Source: Brevundimonas halotolerans (GTDB lineage Bacteria > Pseudomonadota > Alphaproteobacteria > Caulobacterales > Caulobacteraceae). Taken from it: a DNA stretch of 64,000 nt. Positions within the stretch are counted from its first letter, which is position 1. Each line of letters starts with the position of its first letter. The translations under genes and the position numbers were made by a program. The DNA lies in assembly GCF_003730275.1 (NCBI RefSeq), contig NZ_QTTA01000020.1:62001-126000 (forward strand), written 5' to 3'. The notes beneath the pieces are model-generated. The model was given only the letters and a program-made list of their open reading frames with translations, was not told where the DNA came from and did no database searches. This document shows positions 18,653 through 29,808 of this stretch, piece after piece.

Positions 18653-19341
18653 GGCCGGACATGACCGTACGCACCCCTCGCACCCTGGCTGTCCTGACCG
18701 TTGCGGCGGCGGCGCTGGCCCTGTCGGCCTGTGGCGGCGGCGGCGCAGGCGGCGTCACGCCGCTGACGCCGATCTCGCAGTATTATATGCAGGTCGAGCC
18801 GGGTCTCGACCGGATCGCCCTCGCGGTCCACGACCGGGGCATGTCCGCCAACCAGAGCGCGGCTATCGATGCGCTGGTCCAGCGCTACTGGGCCTCCGGG
18901 ACCGGGGGTGTGCTGATCCAGGCGCCGGGTGGCGGTGATGCCGCAGCGGCCGACATGGCCTGGTCGGTCAAGGCGGCCCTGACCGCGCGCGGCGTGCCCG
19001 AAGAACGTATCCGCGTCGAAGGCTATGCCGCCCCCGATCCGCGGGCGCCGGTGCTGGTCGGCTTCGATATCGTCCAGGCGGTGATCCCGAACTGCGCCGC
19101 GGTCAACGGGGCCGGACGTCCGCGCTATACCAATGCCCCGTCGCCGGGCCTCGGCTGTTCGGTGACGGCGAACATGGCCGCCCAGATCGACGATCCGCGC
19201 GACATCGTGCGCCCGCGCGCCATGACGCCGGCGGATTCCGGCCGCGCCGCCGTGGTCTTCCAGAACTACCGCGCCGGTCAGCCGACGTCGGCACCCCAGG
19301 ACGAACTGGTCAGCGGCCGCATCGCGCGGGCGGTGGAATAG
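18649..19341 (+). CDS. cpaD: Pilus lipoprotein CpaD
   Basis: 230 residues from ATG 18649 (ATG 18661 is an alternative, giving 226). Lipobox LSAC at about residue 28 follows a hydrophobic signal, so it should be an outer-membrane lipoprotein. The mature part has the CpaD pattern NCAAVNGAGRPRYTNAPSPGLGCSV with two cysteines and a C-terminal Arg-rich tail. CpaD family proteins help the secretin. Located between cpaC and cpaE as in Caulobacter. Confidence 0.92.
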   Translation: MRPDMTVRTPRTLAVLTVAAAALALSACGGGGAGGVTPLTPISQYYMQVEPGLDRIALAVHDRGMSANQSAAIDALVQRYWASGTGGVLIQAPGGGDAAAADMAWSVKAALTARGVPEERIRVEGYAAPDPRAPVLVGFDIVQAVIPNCAAVNGAGRPRYTNAPSPGLGCSVTANMAAQIDDPRDIVRPRAMTPADSGRAAVVFQNYRAGQPTSAPQDELVSGRIARAVE

Positions 19342-19347
19342 GGCCCG

Positions 19348-20883
19348 ATGAACGCCTCAGCCTTCCCCAGACCTGAAGACGCCTATGACGCGGACGTGGA
19401 CGAGTCCTTCGACCTGGACATGAGCTATGCCCGGCCGGAGGGACGTGCGTCTGCCCCTGCGCCGGCTCACGAGCCGCTGCAGTTCACCGCGCCCATCGGC
19501 AGCGAGCCGACGCCCTTTCCGGCGGCAACGGTCCCTGCCGCATCCTTTGATCAGGGCGAGCCGTTCAATCCCGTCGGCGAACTGGTGGCTGGGGCGTCGG
19601 CTGCGCTGGCGCCGATCGAGGCGGGCCTGCCCGAGGTCGCCTCCAGTCCCGGCTATGGCCAGCAGGACACCTCCGGAGTCTCTATCCCGCGCATCGCCAT
19701 CCATGTCTTCGCCGAGCGTCAGGATACGCTGGCGGCGGCGGACCGGGCCGGCAAGGACCGGCGCATGGCGCGCGCCACCACCCACATCCGCGTGGGCGGC
19801 ATTCCGGCGGCCATCGAGACCTATGCCCATGAGCCGACGCCGCCGCTGATCATCGTCGAATGCCTCAAGGACCCCCACAGCCTGCTGGCCGAGATCGATG
19901 CCTTGGCCGAGGTCTGCGACGCGGGCACCAAGGTGGTCGTGATCGGGGCCACCAACGACATCCTGCTGTTCCGCGAGCTGATGCGGCGCGGCGTCAGCGA
20001 ATATCTGGTCGCGCCGTTGCAGCCGCTGCAACTCATCGCGGCCATCGGCGGCCTGTTCTCCGATCCGGCCCAGCCGTTCGTCGGTCGCTCGATCGCCTTT
20101 GTCGGCGCGCGCGGCGGCACGGGCTCCAGCTCGGTGGCGCACAACACTGCCTATGCGATGAGCGAGCGGATCGGCGCCAATACGGTGATCGTCGACTATG
20201 ACCTGCCGTTCGGCACGGCGGGTCTGGACTTCAATCAGGACCCCCTGAACGGGGTGGCCGATGCGCTGAGCCAGCCGGATCGTCTGGACGCCACCCTGCT
20301 GGACCGGATGATGGTCCGCTGTACCGACAAGCTGAGCCTGTTCGCCGCTCCGGCGACGCTGGAAGCCGACTGGGACATCTCGGTCGAGGCGTTCGAGGAG
20401 GTCACCAGCCGCATCCGGGCAACGGCGCCCTTTGTGGTGCTGGACCTGCCGCACATCTGGAGCGGCTGGATGCGCCGCAGCCTGATCTCGGCCGATGAGG
20501 TCGTGGTGGTGGCCACGCCGGATCTGGCGTCGCTGCGCAATGCCAAGAACATGATCGATCTGGTCCGTCAGGGCAGGCCCAATGATGCGCCGCCTCGGCT
20601 GGTGCTGAACCAGGTCGGCGTGCCGGGACGGCCCGAGATCCCGGCCAAGGATTTCGGCGCGGCGCTGGGGGTTCATCCCAGCCTGATCATTCCGTTCGAG
20701 CCCAAGGTGTTCGGCACGGCCGCCAACAACGGCCAGATGGTGCTGGACCTGAACGACAAGTCGAAGTCGGCGGCCGCCTTCCAGACCCTGGCCCAGATCG
20801 TCTCCTGCCGTGAGATGCCGGCTGTGGCCGGCCCCAAGGCCAAGGGCAAGTCGATGTTCGGCAACCTGTTCAGGAAGGGCTGA
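19348..20883 (+). CDS. cpaE: Pilus localisation ATPase CpaE (MinD/ParA-like)
   Basis: 511 residues. The first ~115 are low-complexity Pro/Ala; about 115-240 form an atypical receiver-like domain (IETYAHEPTPPLIIVECLKD, VVVIGATNDILLFREL, GVSEYLVAPLQPLQ); about 250-490 form the ATPase with a deviant P-loop GARGGTGSSS, then VIVDYDLPFGTAGLDFN. The MinD signature lysine is Arg and the P-loop Lys is Ser, as in other divergent CpaE proteins. It directs assembly to the pole in Caulobacter. Confidence 0.93.
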   Translation: MNASAFPRPEDAYDADVDESFDLDMSYARPEGRASAPAPAHEPLQFTAPIGSEPTPFPAATVPAASFDQGEPFNPVGELVAGASAALAPIEAGLPEVASSPGYGQQDTSGVSIPRIAIHVFAERQDTLAAADRAGKDRRMARATTHIRVGGIPAAIETYAHEPTPPLIIVECLKDPHSLLAEIDALAEVCDAGTKVVVIGATNDILLFRELMRRGVSEYLVAPLQPLQLIAAIGGLFSDPAQPFVGRSIAFVGARGGTGSSSVAHNTAYAMSERIGANTVIVDYDLPFGTAGLDFNQDPLNGVADALSQPDRLDATLLDRMMVRCTDKLSLFAAPATLEADWDISVEAFEEVTSRIRATAPFVVLDLPHIWSGWMRRSLISADEVVVVATPDLASLRNAKNMIDLVRQGRPNDAPPRLVLNQVGVPGRPEIPAKDFGAALGVHPSLIIPFEPKVFGTAANNGQMVLDLNDKSKSAAAFQTLAQIVSCREMPAVAGPKAKGKSMFGNLFRKG

Positions 20884-20891
20884 CGGGACCC

Positions 20892-22529
<1,638 letters not shown>

Positions 22530-22534
22530 CGCCG

Positions 22535-23512
22535 ATGCTGGCCCTCCTTGCTGCAGTCCTCGCCTTCATCACCATCGGCTCGGTCGGCTGGGTGCTGGTC
22601 GGCGGTGACGATTCCAGCGCCCAGGCCGTCAAGCGCGCCCAGACCTTCGGCGGCCCCAAGGTTGACAATGGCCGGCTGAAAAAGACCGCCGCCGCCAACA
22701 CCCCCGAGGCGCGCCGCAAGCAGATCGTCGACCAGCTGCAGGAGGCCGATCGAGCCGACCGCAAGGCGCGCATGTCGCTGAAGGCGCGCATCCGCCATGC
22801 AGGGCTGAGCCTGAATGTCCGCACCTTCTGGATCATCAGCGGCGGGCTGGGCGTCACCGCCCTGCTGATGGCGCTGATGTTCGGGTTGAACATCCTGCTG
22901 GGTCTGGGTCTGGCGCTGGTGTTCGGCCTTGGTCTGCCGCGCTGGGTGCTGTCGTTCCTGGCCAAGGGGCGGATGAAGAAATTCTCCAGCCAGTTCGCGG
23001 ATGCCGTCGACGTCATCGTGCGCGGCATCAAGTCGGGCCTGCCGGTGCACGACTGTTTCAAGATCATCGGCCGCGAAAGCCCGTCTCCGCTCGGACCCGA
23101 ATTCCAGAAGCTGGTCGAGGGTCTGGGCGTCGGCCTGACGCTGTCGGAGGCGCTGAACAAGATGTACGAGCGCATGCCGACGCCCGAGCTGAAATTCTTC
23201 TCGATCGTCATGGCCATCCAGCAGAAGACCGGCGGCAATCTGGCCGAGGCCCTGACCAATCTGTCGACCGTGCTGCGCGCCCGGCGGATGATGGGCGAGA
23301 AGATCAAGGCCCTGTCGTCCGAGGCCACGGCCTCGGCCGGGATCATCGGCTCGCTGCCGCCGGCGGTGATGATCCTCGTGACGCTGACGACCCCGGCCTA
23401 CATGATGATCCTGTTCACCGACCCGCGCGGCCAGTTCATGCTTCTGGTCGCCGTGGCGATGATGTCCCTGGGCATCTTCGTCATGAAGAAGATGATTTCG
23501 TTCAAGTTCTGA
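22535..23512 (+). CDS. tadB: Flp pilus platform protein TadB/CpaG
   Basis: 325 residues with membrane helices near 1-18, 98-130 and 265-320, and a T2SSF domain (FADAVDVIVRGIKSGLPVHDC and MAIQQKTGGNLAEAL). It forms the inner-membrane platform with TadC. ATG 22535 is 5 nt after cpaF. Order cpaF-tadB-tadC is the usual one. Confidence 0.93.
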   Translation: MLALLAAVLAFITIGSVGWVLVGGDDSSAQAVKRAQTFGGPKVDNGRLKKTAAANTPEARRKQIVDQLQEADRADRKARMSLKARIRHAGLSLNVRTFWIISGGLGVTALLMALMFGLNILLGLGLALVFGLGLPRWVLSFLAKGRMKKFSSQFADAVDVIVRGIKSGLPVHDCFKIIGRESPSPLGPEFQKLVEGLGVGLTLSEALNKMYERMPTPELKFFSIVMAIQQKTGGNLAEALTNLSTVLRARRMMGEKIKALSSEATASAGIIGSLPPAVMILVTLTTPAYMMILFTDPRGQFMLLVAVAMMSLGIFVMKKMISFKF

Positions 23513-23540
23513 TGGGCCCCGCTTCAATGGACATGCTGGC

Positions 23541-24512
23541 ATGATCCAGTTCCTGACCAATCCGCAGAACCTGCTCAGCCTGGGCGTGGCGGTGGCGGTG
23601 TTCGCCACGGTCTTCACCCTGCTGTCGTCGATGGGGGGCGGGGCCGGGCTGGACAAGCGGATGAAGGCCGTCGCCGCCCGGCGTGAGGAGCTGAAGCGCC
23701 GCTCGCGTCAGGCCATGGCGACCCAGGGCGGCACCCTTCGCCAGTCGGACGAAGGGTTCAAGAAACGGGTCGTCGACCGGCTGAACCTGACCAAGCTGCT
23801 GGAAGATCCCAAGGTCGCCGAAAAGATGACCCAGGCGGGCTATCGCGGGCCGCGACCGCTGACGACTTTCTACTTCTTCCGCTTCTCGATGCCGTTCATC
23901 TTCATGGCGGTGGTGACCTTTTATCTGTTCGTGTTCAACGACTTTGGCCTGCCGGTCATGACCCGGGTGACGGCGGTGATGGCGGCGGCGGTGGTCGGCT
24001 TCTATGCGCCGAACCTCTATCTCTCGAACCGCATTTCCAAGCGCCGCACCTCGATCATGCAGGCCTTCCCCGATGCCCTGGACCTGCTGCTGATCTGCGT
24101 CGAGGCGGGCATGTCGATCGAGGCGGCAGTGCAAAAGGTCAGCCAGGAGATCGGTGCCTCCTCCATAGATCTGGCCGAGGAACTGACCCTGTTGTCGGCC
24201 GAGCTCAGCTATCTGCCCGACCGGCGTCTGGCCTATGAGGGTCTGGCCAAGCGCACCAACCATCCGGGTATCCGGTCGGTGGCCACGGCCATGACCCAGG
24301 CCGAGACCTATGGCACGCCGCTGGGCACCGCGCTCCGGACCATGGCCAAGGAGAATCGCGACCTGCGCCTGTCGGCCGCCGAAAAGAAGGCCGCGGCCCT
24401 GCCGGCCAAGCTGACGGTGCCGATGATCCTGTTCTTCCTGCCGGTGCTGTTCATCGTCATCCTGACCCCGGCGATCATCAACATCCAGGACACGATGGCC
24501 AAGGGCGGATAG
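23541..24512 (+). CDS. tadC: Flp pilus platform protein TadC/CpaH
   Basis: 323 residues, paralogous to TadB: helices near 13-31, 110-150 and 290-312, and a T2SSF domain (FPDALDLLLICVEAGMSIEAAV, then AMTQAETYGTPLGTAL). Last gene of the plus-strand pilus cluster; the next gene is convergent. No TadD-type TPR gene follows, so if one exists it is elsewhere. Confidence 0.93.
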   Translation: MIQFLTNPQNLLSLGVAVAVFATVFTLLSSMGGGAGLDKRMKAVAARREELKRRSRQAMATQGGTLRQSDEGFKKRVVDRLNLTKLLEDPKVAEKMTQAGYRGPRPLTTFYFFRFSMPFIFMAVVTFYLFVFNDFGLPVMTRVTAVMAAAVVGFYAPNLYLSNRISKRRTSIMQAFPDALDLLLICVEAGMSIEAAVQKVSQEIGASSIDLAEELTLLSAELSYLPDRRLAYEGLAKRTNHPGIRSVATAMTQAETYGTPLGTALRTMAKENRDLRLSAAEKKAAALPAKLTVPMILFFLPVLFIVILTPAIINIQDTMAKGG

Positions 24513-24527
24513 AGCCCGGGCGAGGCC

Positions 24528-24959
24528 TCAGCCCTGTTCGGCGACGACCTTCAGCCGGTCGCAGATGTCGCCCAGCGCATCGCGGATCACCCGGCGGTGC
24601 TTGTCCATGAACAGCTCTGCGCGCAGGCCCTGAAACATCATGCCCGTGGCCAGGATGCAGGACTCCTTGTCCAACTCCTCGATCTCGAAATAGCGCACGG
24701 TCGAGAACAGCCAGCCGCGCTTTTCCACCCAGACCAGCTGGGCCAGCGGCTGCCACTCATTGATGCGACCGTCGACCGGACGGCTGGCCATGCCCGGCCA
24801 GGTTTCGGTCATGCGGATCGGCGCGCCAAAGGCCAGCTGACCCTCGACCTCGGTCTCATACCGGTTCCAGCGGCTCCAGCCGGGAAAGTCGATCAGAACG
24901 TCCCACAGGCGGTCGGGGGTCGCCTGAATGCCCACTCGTTTTTCAATGCGTGTGTCCAT
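24528..24959 (-). CDS. SRPBCC (START-like) domain protein
   Basis: 143 residues forming one SRPBCC domain: an N-terminal IQATPDRLWDVLIDFPGWSRW block, a central beta-sheet and a C-terminal amphipathic helix (HRRVIRDALGDICDRLKVV). These proteins bind hydrophobic ligands; the ligand here is unknown. No signal peptide. Convergent with tadC, 16 nt apart. Confidence 0.85.
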   Translation of the reverse strand: MDTRIEKRVGIQATPDRLWDVLIDFPGWSRWNRYETEVEGQLAFGAPIRMTETWPGMASRPVDGRINEWQPLAQLVWVEKRGWLFSTVRYFEIEELDKESCILATGMMFQGLRAELFMDKHRRVIRDALGDICDRLKVVAEQG

Positions 24960-25013
24960 GGGCGGGGATGTGCCATGAGACGCCGCGTCTGACCATACTG
25001 TCTGGCAGGGGGA

Positions 25014-26309
25014 CTAGCGATTGCCTTCGGGGCCGGGCTGGGAGGCGGGGGCCGTATCGGGGCCCGGTGTCTCGTCGCGGTCGGGCAGGTCCTCCGGGCC
25101 GATGCGCAGCACAGGGCTGAGGAAACAGCCGATCAGGGCCAGAAGGCCGAGAATCACATTGAACACGAAGGGGGCGGGCTCCATCAGCTCATACAGGCCG
25201 ACGCCGATGATGGGCGGTGCGAGGAAGCTGATCCCGGCCAGCGACATCATCAGGCCGGCGACCGCGCCCTGTTCATGCGGCCCGACCGACAGCGACGACC
25301 CGGCGGTAAAGCCCGGCCGGGCAAAGCCGACGCCCATCGACACCACGGCATAGCCTACGACCACCCCGAAGAAGCCGGGTGAGGCGATGCTCATGGCATT
25401 GCCGACCAGCGCCAGTCCCGCGCCCCAGCGCATCAGGTCGCGCGGTTGCATCTTCAGCATGGGGATCAGCCCCCATTGCACCATCAGGGTGGCGGCGGCC
25501 CCGGCCAGCATGGCCACGCCGATGAAGGGCTGGGCCTGCGAGGGCGCCAGTCCCTCGACCGCCAGTTCGTCGATGACGTGAAAGCCGAGGACCGAGATGT
25601 TGATCGCCTGCACCGCCATCAGGGCGAGGCCGTACATCAGATAGTCCTTGATGCGGGGGTCGCGCCACAGGCCGCGCCCGGGGTCGCGCAGGCGGTCGGT
25701 CGGCTGACGAACCACATCGCCGCTGGGCAGGTAGCGCCACACGGCCCACAGCACGATCGCGCCCATGGCGGCAAAGGCATACAGGGGCCCCGCCAGCCCC
25801 ACGAGCGGCAGGACGAAGAAGGGCGCCAGCGCCGGGCCGACGACGGTCCCCAGCCCTTGGGCCGAGGCCAGCCAGCTCATCGCCTGGGTCCGTTCGGCCG
25901 GGCTGGTGCGGTCGGCGACATAGGCCTGCGACGCGATGGGCGCGGCCGATCCGAACAGGCCATAGACGGTGCGCGCCACGACCATCAGGGAGAAGGCGAC
26001 GACCGCCAGCAGCCAGCCCTCAAGCCCCGCCGTCGCGGCCAGACCAAAGCCGCTCATCGACAGGATGAAGCCGCCAAGCCCGATCAGGATGACACGCTTG
26101 CGCCCCAGCCGGTCCGACAGCCGCGCCCAGACCGGCGAGGTCAGGGTCCACATCAGGGCCGAGATGGCAAAGGCCCCGGCCACAAGCGTATCGGACAGCT
26201 CGAACGCCCGGCCCAGCGCCGGCAGCACCGACTGCAGCGCCATATTGCCCGCCGCCGCGATCAGGCTGACCGCGAACAACAGCATGAAGGTGGGGCTCTT
26301 GAGGTTCAC
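25014..26309 (-). CDS. MFS transporter, drug-efflux (TetA-like) type
   Basis: 431 residues with 12 predicted membrane helices. The MFS motif A lies in the first cytoplasmic loop (ARLSDRLGRKRVILIG), with a motif C-like stretch in helix 5 (GLGTVVGPALAPFF). This arrangement suits proton-driven drug or metabolite efflux. The C-terminal 30 residues are an acidic, Pro-rich tail. Substrate unknown. Confidence 0.85.
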   Translation of the reverse strand: MNLKSPTFMLLFAVSLIAAAGNMALQSVLPALGRAFELSDTLVAGAFAISALMWTLTSPVWARLSDRLGRKRVILIGLGGFILSMSGFGLAATAGLEGWLLAVVAFSLMVVARTVYGLFGSAAPIASQAYVADRTSPAERTQAMSWLASAQGLGTVVGPALAPFFVLPLVGLAGPLYAFAAMGAIVLWAVWRYLPSGDVVRQPTDRLRDPGRGLWRDPRIKDYLMYGLALMAVQAINISVLGFHVIDELAVEGLAPSQAQPFIGVAMLAGAAATLMVQWGLIPMLKMQPRDLMRWGAGLALVGNAMSIASPGFFGVVVGYAVVSMGVGFARPGFTAGSSLSVGPHEQGAVAGLMMSLAGISFLAPPIIGVGLYELMEPAPFVFNVILGLLALIGCFLSPVLRIGPEDLPDRDETPGPDTAPASQPGPEGNR

Positions 26310-26348
26310 ACCCCTTCGATAGGCCCGGGGGCGGCCCCGTGGCCAGTG

Positions 26349-26708
26349 TCAGGACGCGGTGGTCGGATCAATTCGTGTGGCGTCGGGTTTCCGGCGGCGC
26401 CCGTCGCGCAGGCCCAGACTGTCGCGGATCTCGGTCAGGTCGGTGCCCGGCTGGATAACCAGCAGCTTTTCCGGTGCGCGGGCATTGGCGGCCACCACCG
26501 CGCCCCTGGGACACAGATCGAAACAGCCGGTCTCGACCACGGCGACGGTCGCCTTCAGTCCCTTGCCGGGTTTCATCCAGCGTTTCAGCGCCTTTCTGAG
26601 GCTGCGGTCCTGATCCGGGCCGAAGCCCTTGCGTTTCAGCTTCTTGGTGCATTTGCGGCACACCAGAACCACGTCCTGCCATTCGGTTTTCGCGGTCTTG
26701 ATAGGCAT
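26349..26708 (-). CDS. Thioredoxin-like (2Fe-2S) ferredoxin-domain protein
   Basis: 119 residues. Two cysteine pairs, VCRKC near residue 18 and GCFDLCPRGAVV near residue 62, fit the thioredoxin-like [2Fe-2S] ferredoxin family, although the first pair is spaced C-x2-C. The N-terminus is strongly basic (KKLKRKGFG). Start ATG 26708 gives MPIKTAKTEW; the extension to 26948 is unlikely. It probably binds an iron-sulfur cluster, but the redox partner is unknown. Confidence 0.7.
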   Translation of the reverse strand: MPIKTAKTEWQDVVLVCRKCTKKLKRKGFGPDQDRSLRKALKRWMKPGKGLKATVAVVETGCFDLCPRGAVVAANARAPEKLLVIQPGTDLTEIRDSLGLRDGRRRKPDATRIDPTTAS

Positions 26709-26805
26709 GGGATTCCAGATTGGACGGGGCCCGCGCTTGTGCAAGGCGGCACAAGGGCACAGCATGAGGGGGACACAGCATGGCCAGCAGGCAGGGAGGC
26801 TTGTG

Positions 26806-28128
26806 ATGATCGAATACCTCAAACGCGTGACAGTCCTGATGGGGTTCACAGCATCGCTGGCGCTGGCCGGGACGGTCCCCGCGGGCGCGCAGTCCATCGA
26901 GTCCGCACAGGTCGAGGCAGCGGTCGAGGCCGTCATGCCGGATGTCATCCTGTGGCGACGGGACTTTCACCAGAACCCCGAGCTGGGCTTTGCGGAGCAT
27001 CGCACGGCCGAAGTGATCGCCGAGCACCTGCGCGGACTTGGGCTGGAGGTCCGGGTCGGGGTCGGCAAGACCGGGGTGGTCGCCATTCTGCGCGGGGGGC
27101 GCCCGGGCCGGACCGTGGCACTGCGGGCCGATATGGATGCCCTGCCGGTCGAGGAGGCGACGGGCCTGCCGTTCGCCTCGACCGCGACCGGCACCTATCA
27201 GGGGCGCACCGTGCCGGTGGCCCATGCCTGTGGCCACGATGCCCACATCGCCATGCTGATGGGTGCCGCCGAGGTGCTGGCCGGCATGCGCGACCAGATT
27301 TCCGGCACCATCGTCTTCATCTTCCAGCCCGCCGAGGAAGGGGCCCCTCCGGGCGAGCCCATGGGCGGGGCGGCATTGATGATCGCGGAAGGGGTGCTGG
27401 ACGACCCCCGGCCCGAGGCGATCTTTGGCCTGCACGTCGTGCCGGGCCTGCCGGGTACCATCTTTTATCGGCCGGAGGGCTTCATGGCGGCCTCGGACCG
27501 GGTCGACATCGTCCTGACCGGGCGCCAGACGCACGGGGCCTGGCCGTGGAAGGGCATTGATGTGATCGCGGTCGCCGCCCAGGTGGTGCAGACGGTCAAT
27601 ACGCTGACGGCCCGCACGGTCGATCCGACGGCGACGCCGACGGTCTTCACCATCGCCACGATCGAGGCGGGGGTGCGCTACAACATCATTCCGGACGAGG
27701 CGCGGCTGAGCGGGACGCTGCGCACCTTCGACATCGCCCAGCGCGATGATGTGGTGGCGCGGGCCGAGGCGGCCATCGGCCATGTGGCCGAAGCCTATGG
27801 CGCGACGGCGGAATTCTCGATCAAGCAAAATGCGGCGCTGGTCTACAACGACCCGGCGCTGTCGGCCTGGCTGGCCCCCGTTCTGGAAGAGGCGGCGGGC
27901 GCGGGACAGGTCAATCCGGCCGTTCCGCCGACCACCGTGGCCGAGGATTTCAGCTATTATCAGGCGGAAATTCCGGGGGTTTTCTGGCATCTGGGCGCCA
28001 GCGCCGAGGGGGTCGATCCGGCCACGTCAGCGCCCAACCATTCGCCCTTGTTCGACGTCAATGAGGATGTGCTGATCGTGGGGGTGAAGGCGCACGTCTA
28101 TACCGCCCTGAGGTTCCTCGAACAGTAG
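26806..28128 (+). CDS. Exported M20D amidohydrolase (hippurate/IAA-amino-acid hydrolase type)
   Basis: 440 residues. A signal peptide (to about GAQS, residue 29) indicates the periplasm, unlike most cytoplasmic family members. Metal-binding and catalytic blocks are visible: RRDFHQNPELGF, ALRADMDALPVEE, HACGHDAHIAMLMGAA and PAEEGAPPG. The enzyme should cleave N-acyl amino acids or a related amide. GGGAGG 6 nt before ATG 26806 decides the start. Confidence 0.9.
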   Translation: MIEYLKRVTVLMGFTASLALAGTVPAGAQSIESAQVEAAVEAVMPDVILWRRDFHQNPELGFAEHRTAEVIAEHLRGLGLEVRVGVGKTGVVAILRGGRPGRTVALRADMDALPVEEATGLPFASTATGTYQGRTVPVAHACGHDAHIAMLMGAAEVLAGMRDQISGTIVFIFQPAEEGAPPGEPMGGAALMIAEGVLDDPRPEAIFGLHVVPGLPGTIFYRPEGFMAASDRVDIVLTGRQTHGAWPWKGIDVIAVAAQVVQTVNTLTARTVDPTATPTVFTIATIEAGVRYNIIPDEARLSGTLRTFDIAQRDDVVARAEAAIGHVAEAYGATAEFSIKQNAALVYNDPALSAWLAPVLEEAAGAGQVNPAVPPTTVAEDFSYYQAEIPGVFWHLGASAEGVDPATSAPNHSPLFDVNEDVLIVGVKAHVYTALRFLEQ

Positions 28129-28133
28129 GGATT

Positions 28134-29294
28134 TCAGGCGGTACGGGCGAACCAGGTGCGGATCACGGCGGTGTAGATTGCCGTCAGGGATTCCAGCTGG
28201 GCGACCGGCACCTGCTCGTCGATCTGATGCATGGTCTGGCCGACCAGACCCAGCTCCAGCACCGGGCAAAGGGCGCGGATGAAGCGGGCGTCCGAAGTGC
28301 CGCCGGTGGTCGAGCTTTCGAGCCGGAGACCCTCGACAGCCTCTACGGCGACCTCGACGGCCTCTACCAGCGGACCGCGATCGGTGAGGAAGGCATCGCC
28401 CGAGCACAGATGCTCCAGCGAAATGGCCAGCCCGGTCTCGGCGGCGACCGCGGCCGCCTGTTCGTCCAGCCAAGCGGACAGGGCGTCGCCCGTGTGGGTC
28501 GGGTTGAAACGGATGTTCAGCCGGGCGGTGGCCTCGGCCGGAATGACGTTGGACGCCGGATTGCCCACGTCGACCGTGGTGATCTCGAGGTTCGAGGGCG
28601 GAAACTTCGGATAGCCGTCGTCCAGATGCGCCTCGGCCAGGCGGTTCAGCAGGCGCACCAGCACCGGCACCGGATTGGCGGCCCGGTCGGGATAGGCGAC
28701 GTGGCCCTGACGCCCCTTGACCGTGATCCAGCTGTTCAGCGAGCCGCGCCGGCCGACCTTGATCATGTCGCCGAGCCGCTGGGACGACGAGGGCTCGCCC
28801 ACCACACAGGCGTCGATCCGCTCACCCTCGGCCATGAGTTGCTCAACGACGCGCTTGGTGCCGTGCAGGGCCGGGCCCTCCTCATCGCCGGTGATCAGGA
28901 AGGACAGCGAGCCCGGCACGCCGCCCCCGGCCAATACGCGCGAGACGGCGGCGACCCAGCAGGCGATGCCCCCCTTCATGTCGACCGCGCCTCGACCGTA
29001 CAGCACGCCGTCCCGGACCTCGGCGGCGAAGGGGTCGTGCGACCAGGCGGCGACCGTGCCGGTCGGGACGACATCGGTGTGGCCGGCAAAGCAGAGGTTC
29101 GGCCCCTCGGTTCCCCGTCGGGCATAGAGGTTGGGCGTGCCCTCGAACGGCAGGTCGCGACAGGTGAAGCCCAGCCCCTCCAGCGCGGCCTTCAGCGTCG
29201 CCATCGCCCCCGCATCGACGGGGGTGACCGACGGGCTGCGGATCAGGTCGCGGGTCAGGGCAACGGGATCGATCAGGCGGGCTGGTGCGTGCAT
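28134..29294 (-). CDS. dapE: Succinyl-diaminopimelate desuccinylase
   Basis: 386 residues, typical DapE length. Motifs: RSPSVTP, FAGHTDVVPTG (metal ligand His and catalytic Asp), GRGAVDMKGGIA, TGDEEGPA (catalytic Glu and ligand), GEPSSS and the C-terminal GGTSDARF, GLVGQTMHQIDE with the last His ligand. DapE removes succinate in the lysine/diaminopimelate pathway, needed for peptidoglycan. Convergent with the amidohydrolase, 5 nt apart. Unlinked to dapD here. Confidence 0.93.
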   Translation of the reverse strand: MHAPARLIDPVALTRDLIRSPSVTPVDAGAMATLKAALEGLGFTCRDLPFEGTPNLYARRGTEGPNLCFAGHTDVVPTGTVAAWSHDPFAAEVRDGVLYGRGAVDMKGGIACWVAAVSRVLAGGGVPGSLSFLITGDEEGPALHGTKRVVEQLMAEGERIDACVVGEPSSSQRLGDMIKVGRRGSLNSWITVKGRQGHVAYPDRAANPVPVLVRLLNRLAEAHLDDGYPKFPPSNLEITTVDVGNPASNVIPAEATARLNIRFNPTHTGDALSAWLDEQAAAVAAETGLAISLEHLCSGDAFLTDRGPLVEAVEVAVEAVEGLRLESSTTGGTSDARFIRALCPVLELGLVGQTMHQIDEQVPVAQLESLTAIYTAVIRTWFARTA

Positions 29295-29337
29295 GGTTCC
29301 ATGCTTTAGGAGGTGTCAGGACCTGCGAGAAGACCCC

Positions 29338-29808
29338 ATGCCCCGTATCGATCTGAACACAGCGCCGCGGGCCGACGGCACCACCTATCCCGAGGAGCAC
29401 GCCGGGCCGTGCAAGGCGCGCCGGAAGCTGAAGCTGGGCGATGCCGTGGGTCTGGACCAGTTCGGCGTCAACCATCTGACCCTGCCGCCCGGCGCCTGGT
29501 CCAGCCAGCGTCACTGGCATGAAGGCGAGGACGAATTCGTCTGGGTGCTGTCGGGCGAGGTGGTGCTGGTCGAGGATGAGGGCGAGACCGTGCTGCGCGC
29601 CGGCGACTGCGCCGGGTTCAAGGCGGGGGTCAAAAACGGCCACAAGCTGGAAAACCGCAGCGACGCCGATGCCGTCCTGCTCGAGGTCGGCACCCGCAAG
29701 CCCGGCGGCGACCAGGGCGAATATCCCGACATCGACATGACCTTCCGCTCGGGCGTCTTCTCGCACCGCGACGGCACGCCTTACCCCAAGTCTGACCGGC
29801 GCACGTGA
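29338..29808 (+). CDS. Cupin-domain protein
   Basis: 156 residues with one cupin: motif 1 HWHEGEDEFVWVLSGE and motif 2 GDCAGFKAGVKNGHKLEN hold the His/Glu metal ligands. This domain shape is found in small isomerases and dioxygenase-like or sensor proteins; no specific reaction can be named. Start ATG 29338. The stop overlaps the downstream MFS gene by 4 nt (GTGA). Confidence 0.85.
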   Translation: MPRIDLNTAPRADGTTYPEEHAGPCKARRKLKLGDAVGLDQFGVNHLTLPPGAWSSQRHWHEGEDEFVWVLSGEVVLVEDEGETVLRAGDCAGFKAGVKNGHKLENRSDADAVLLEVGTRKPGGDQGEYPDIDMTFRSGVFSHRDGTPYPKSDRRT

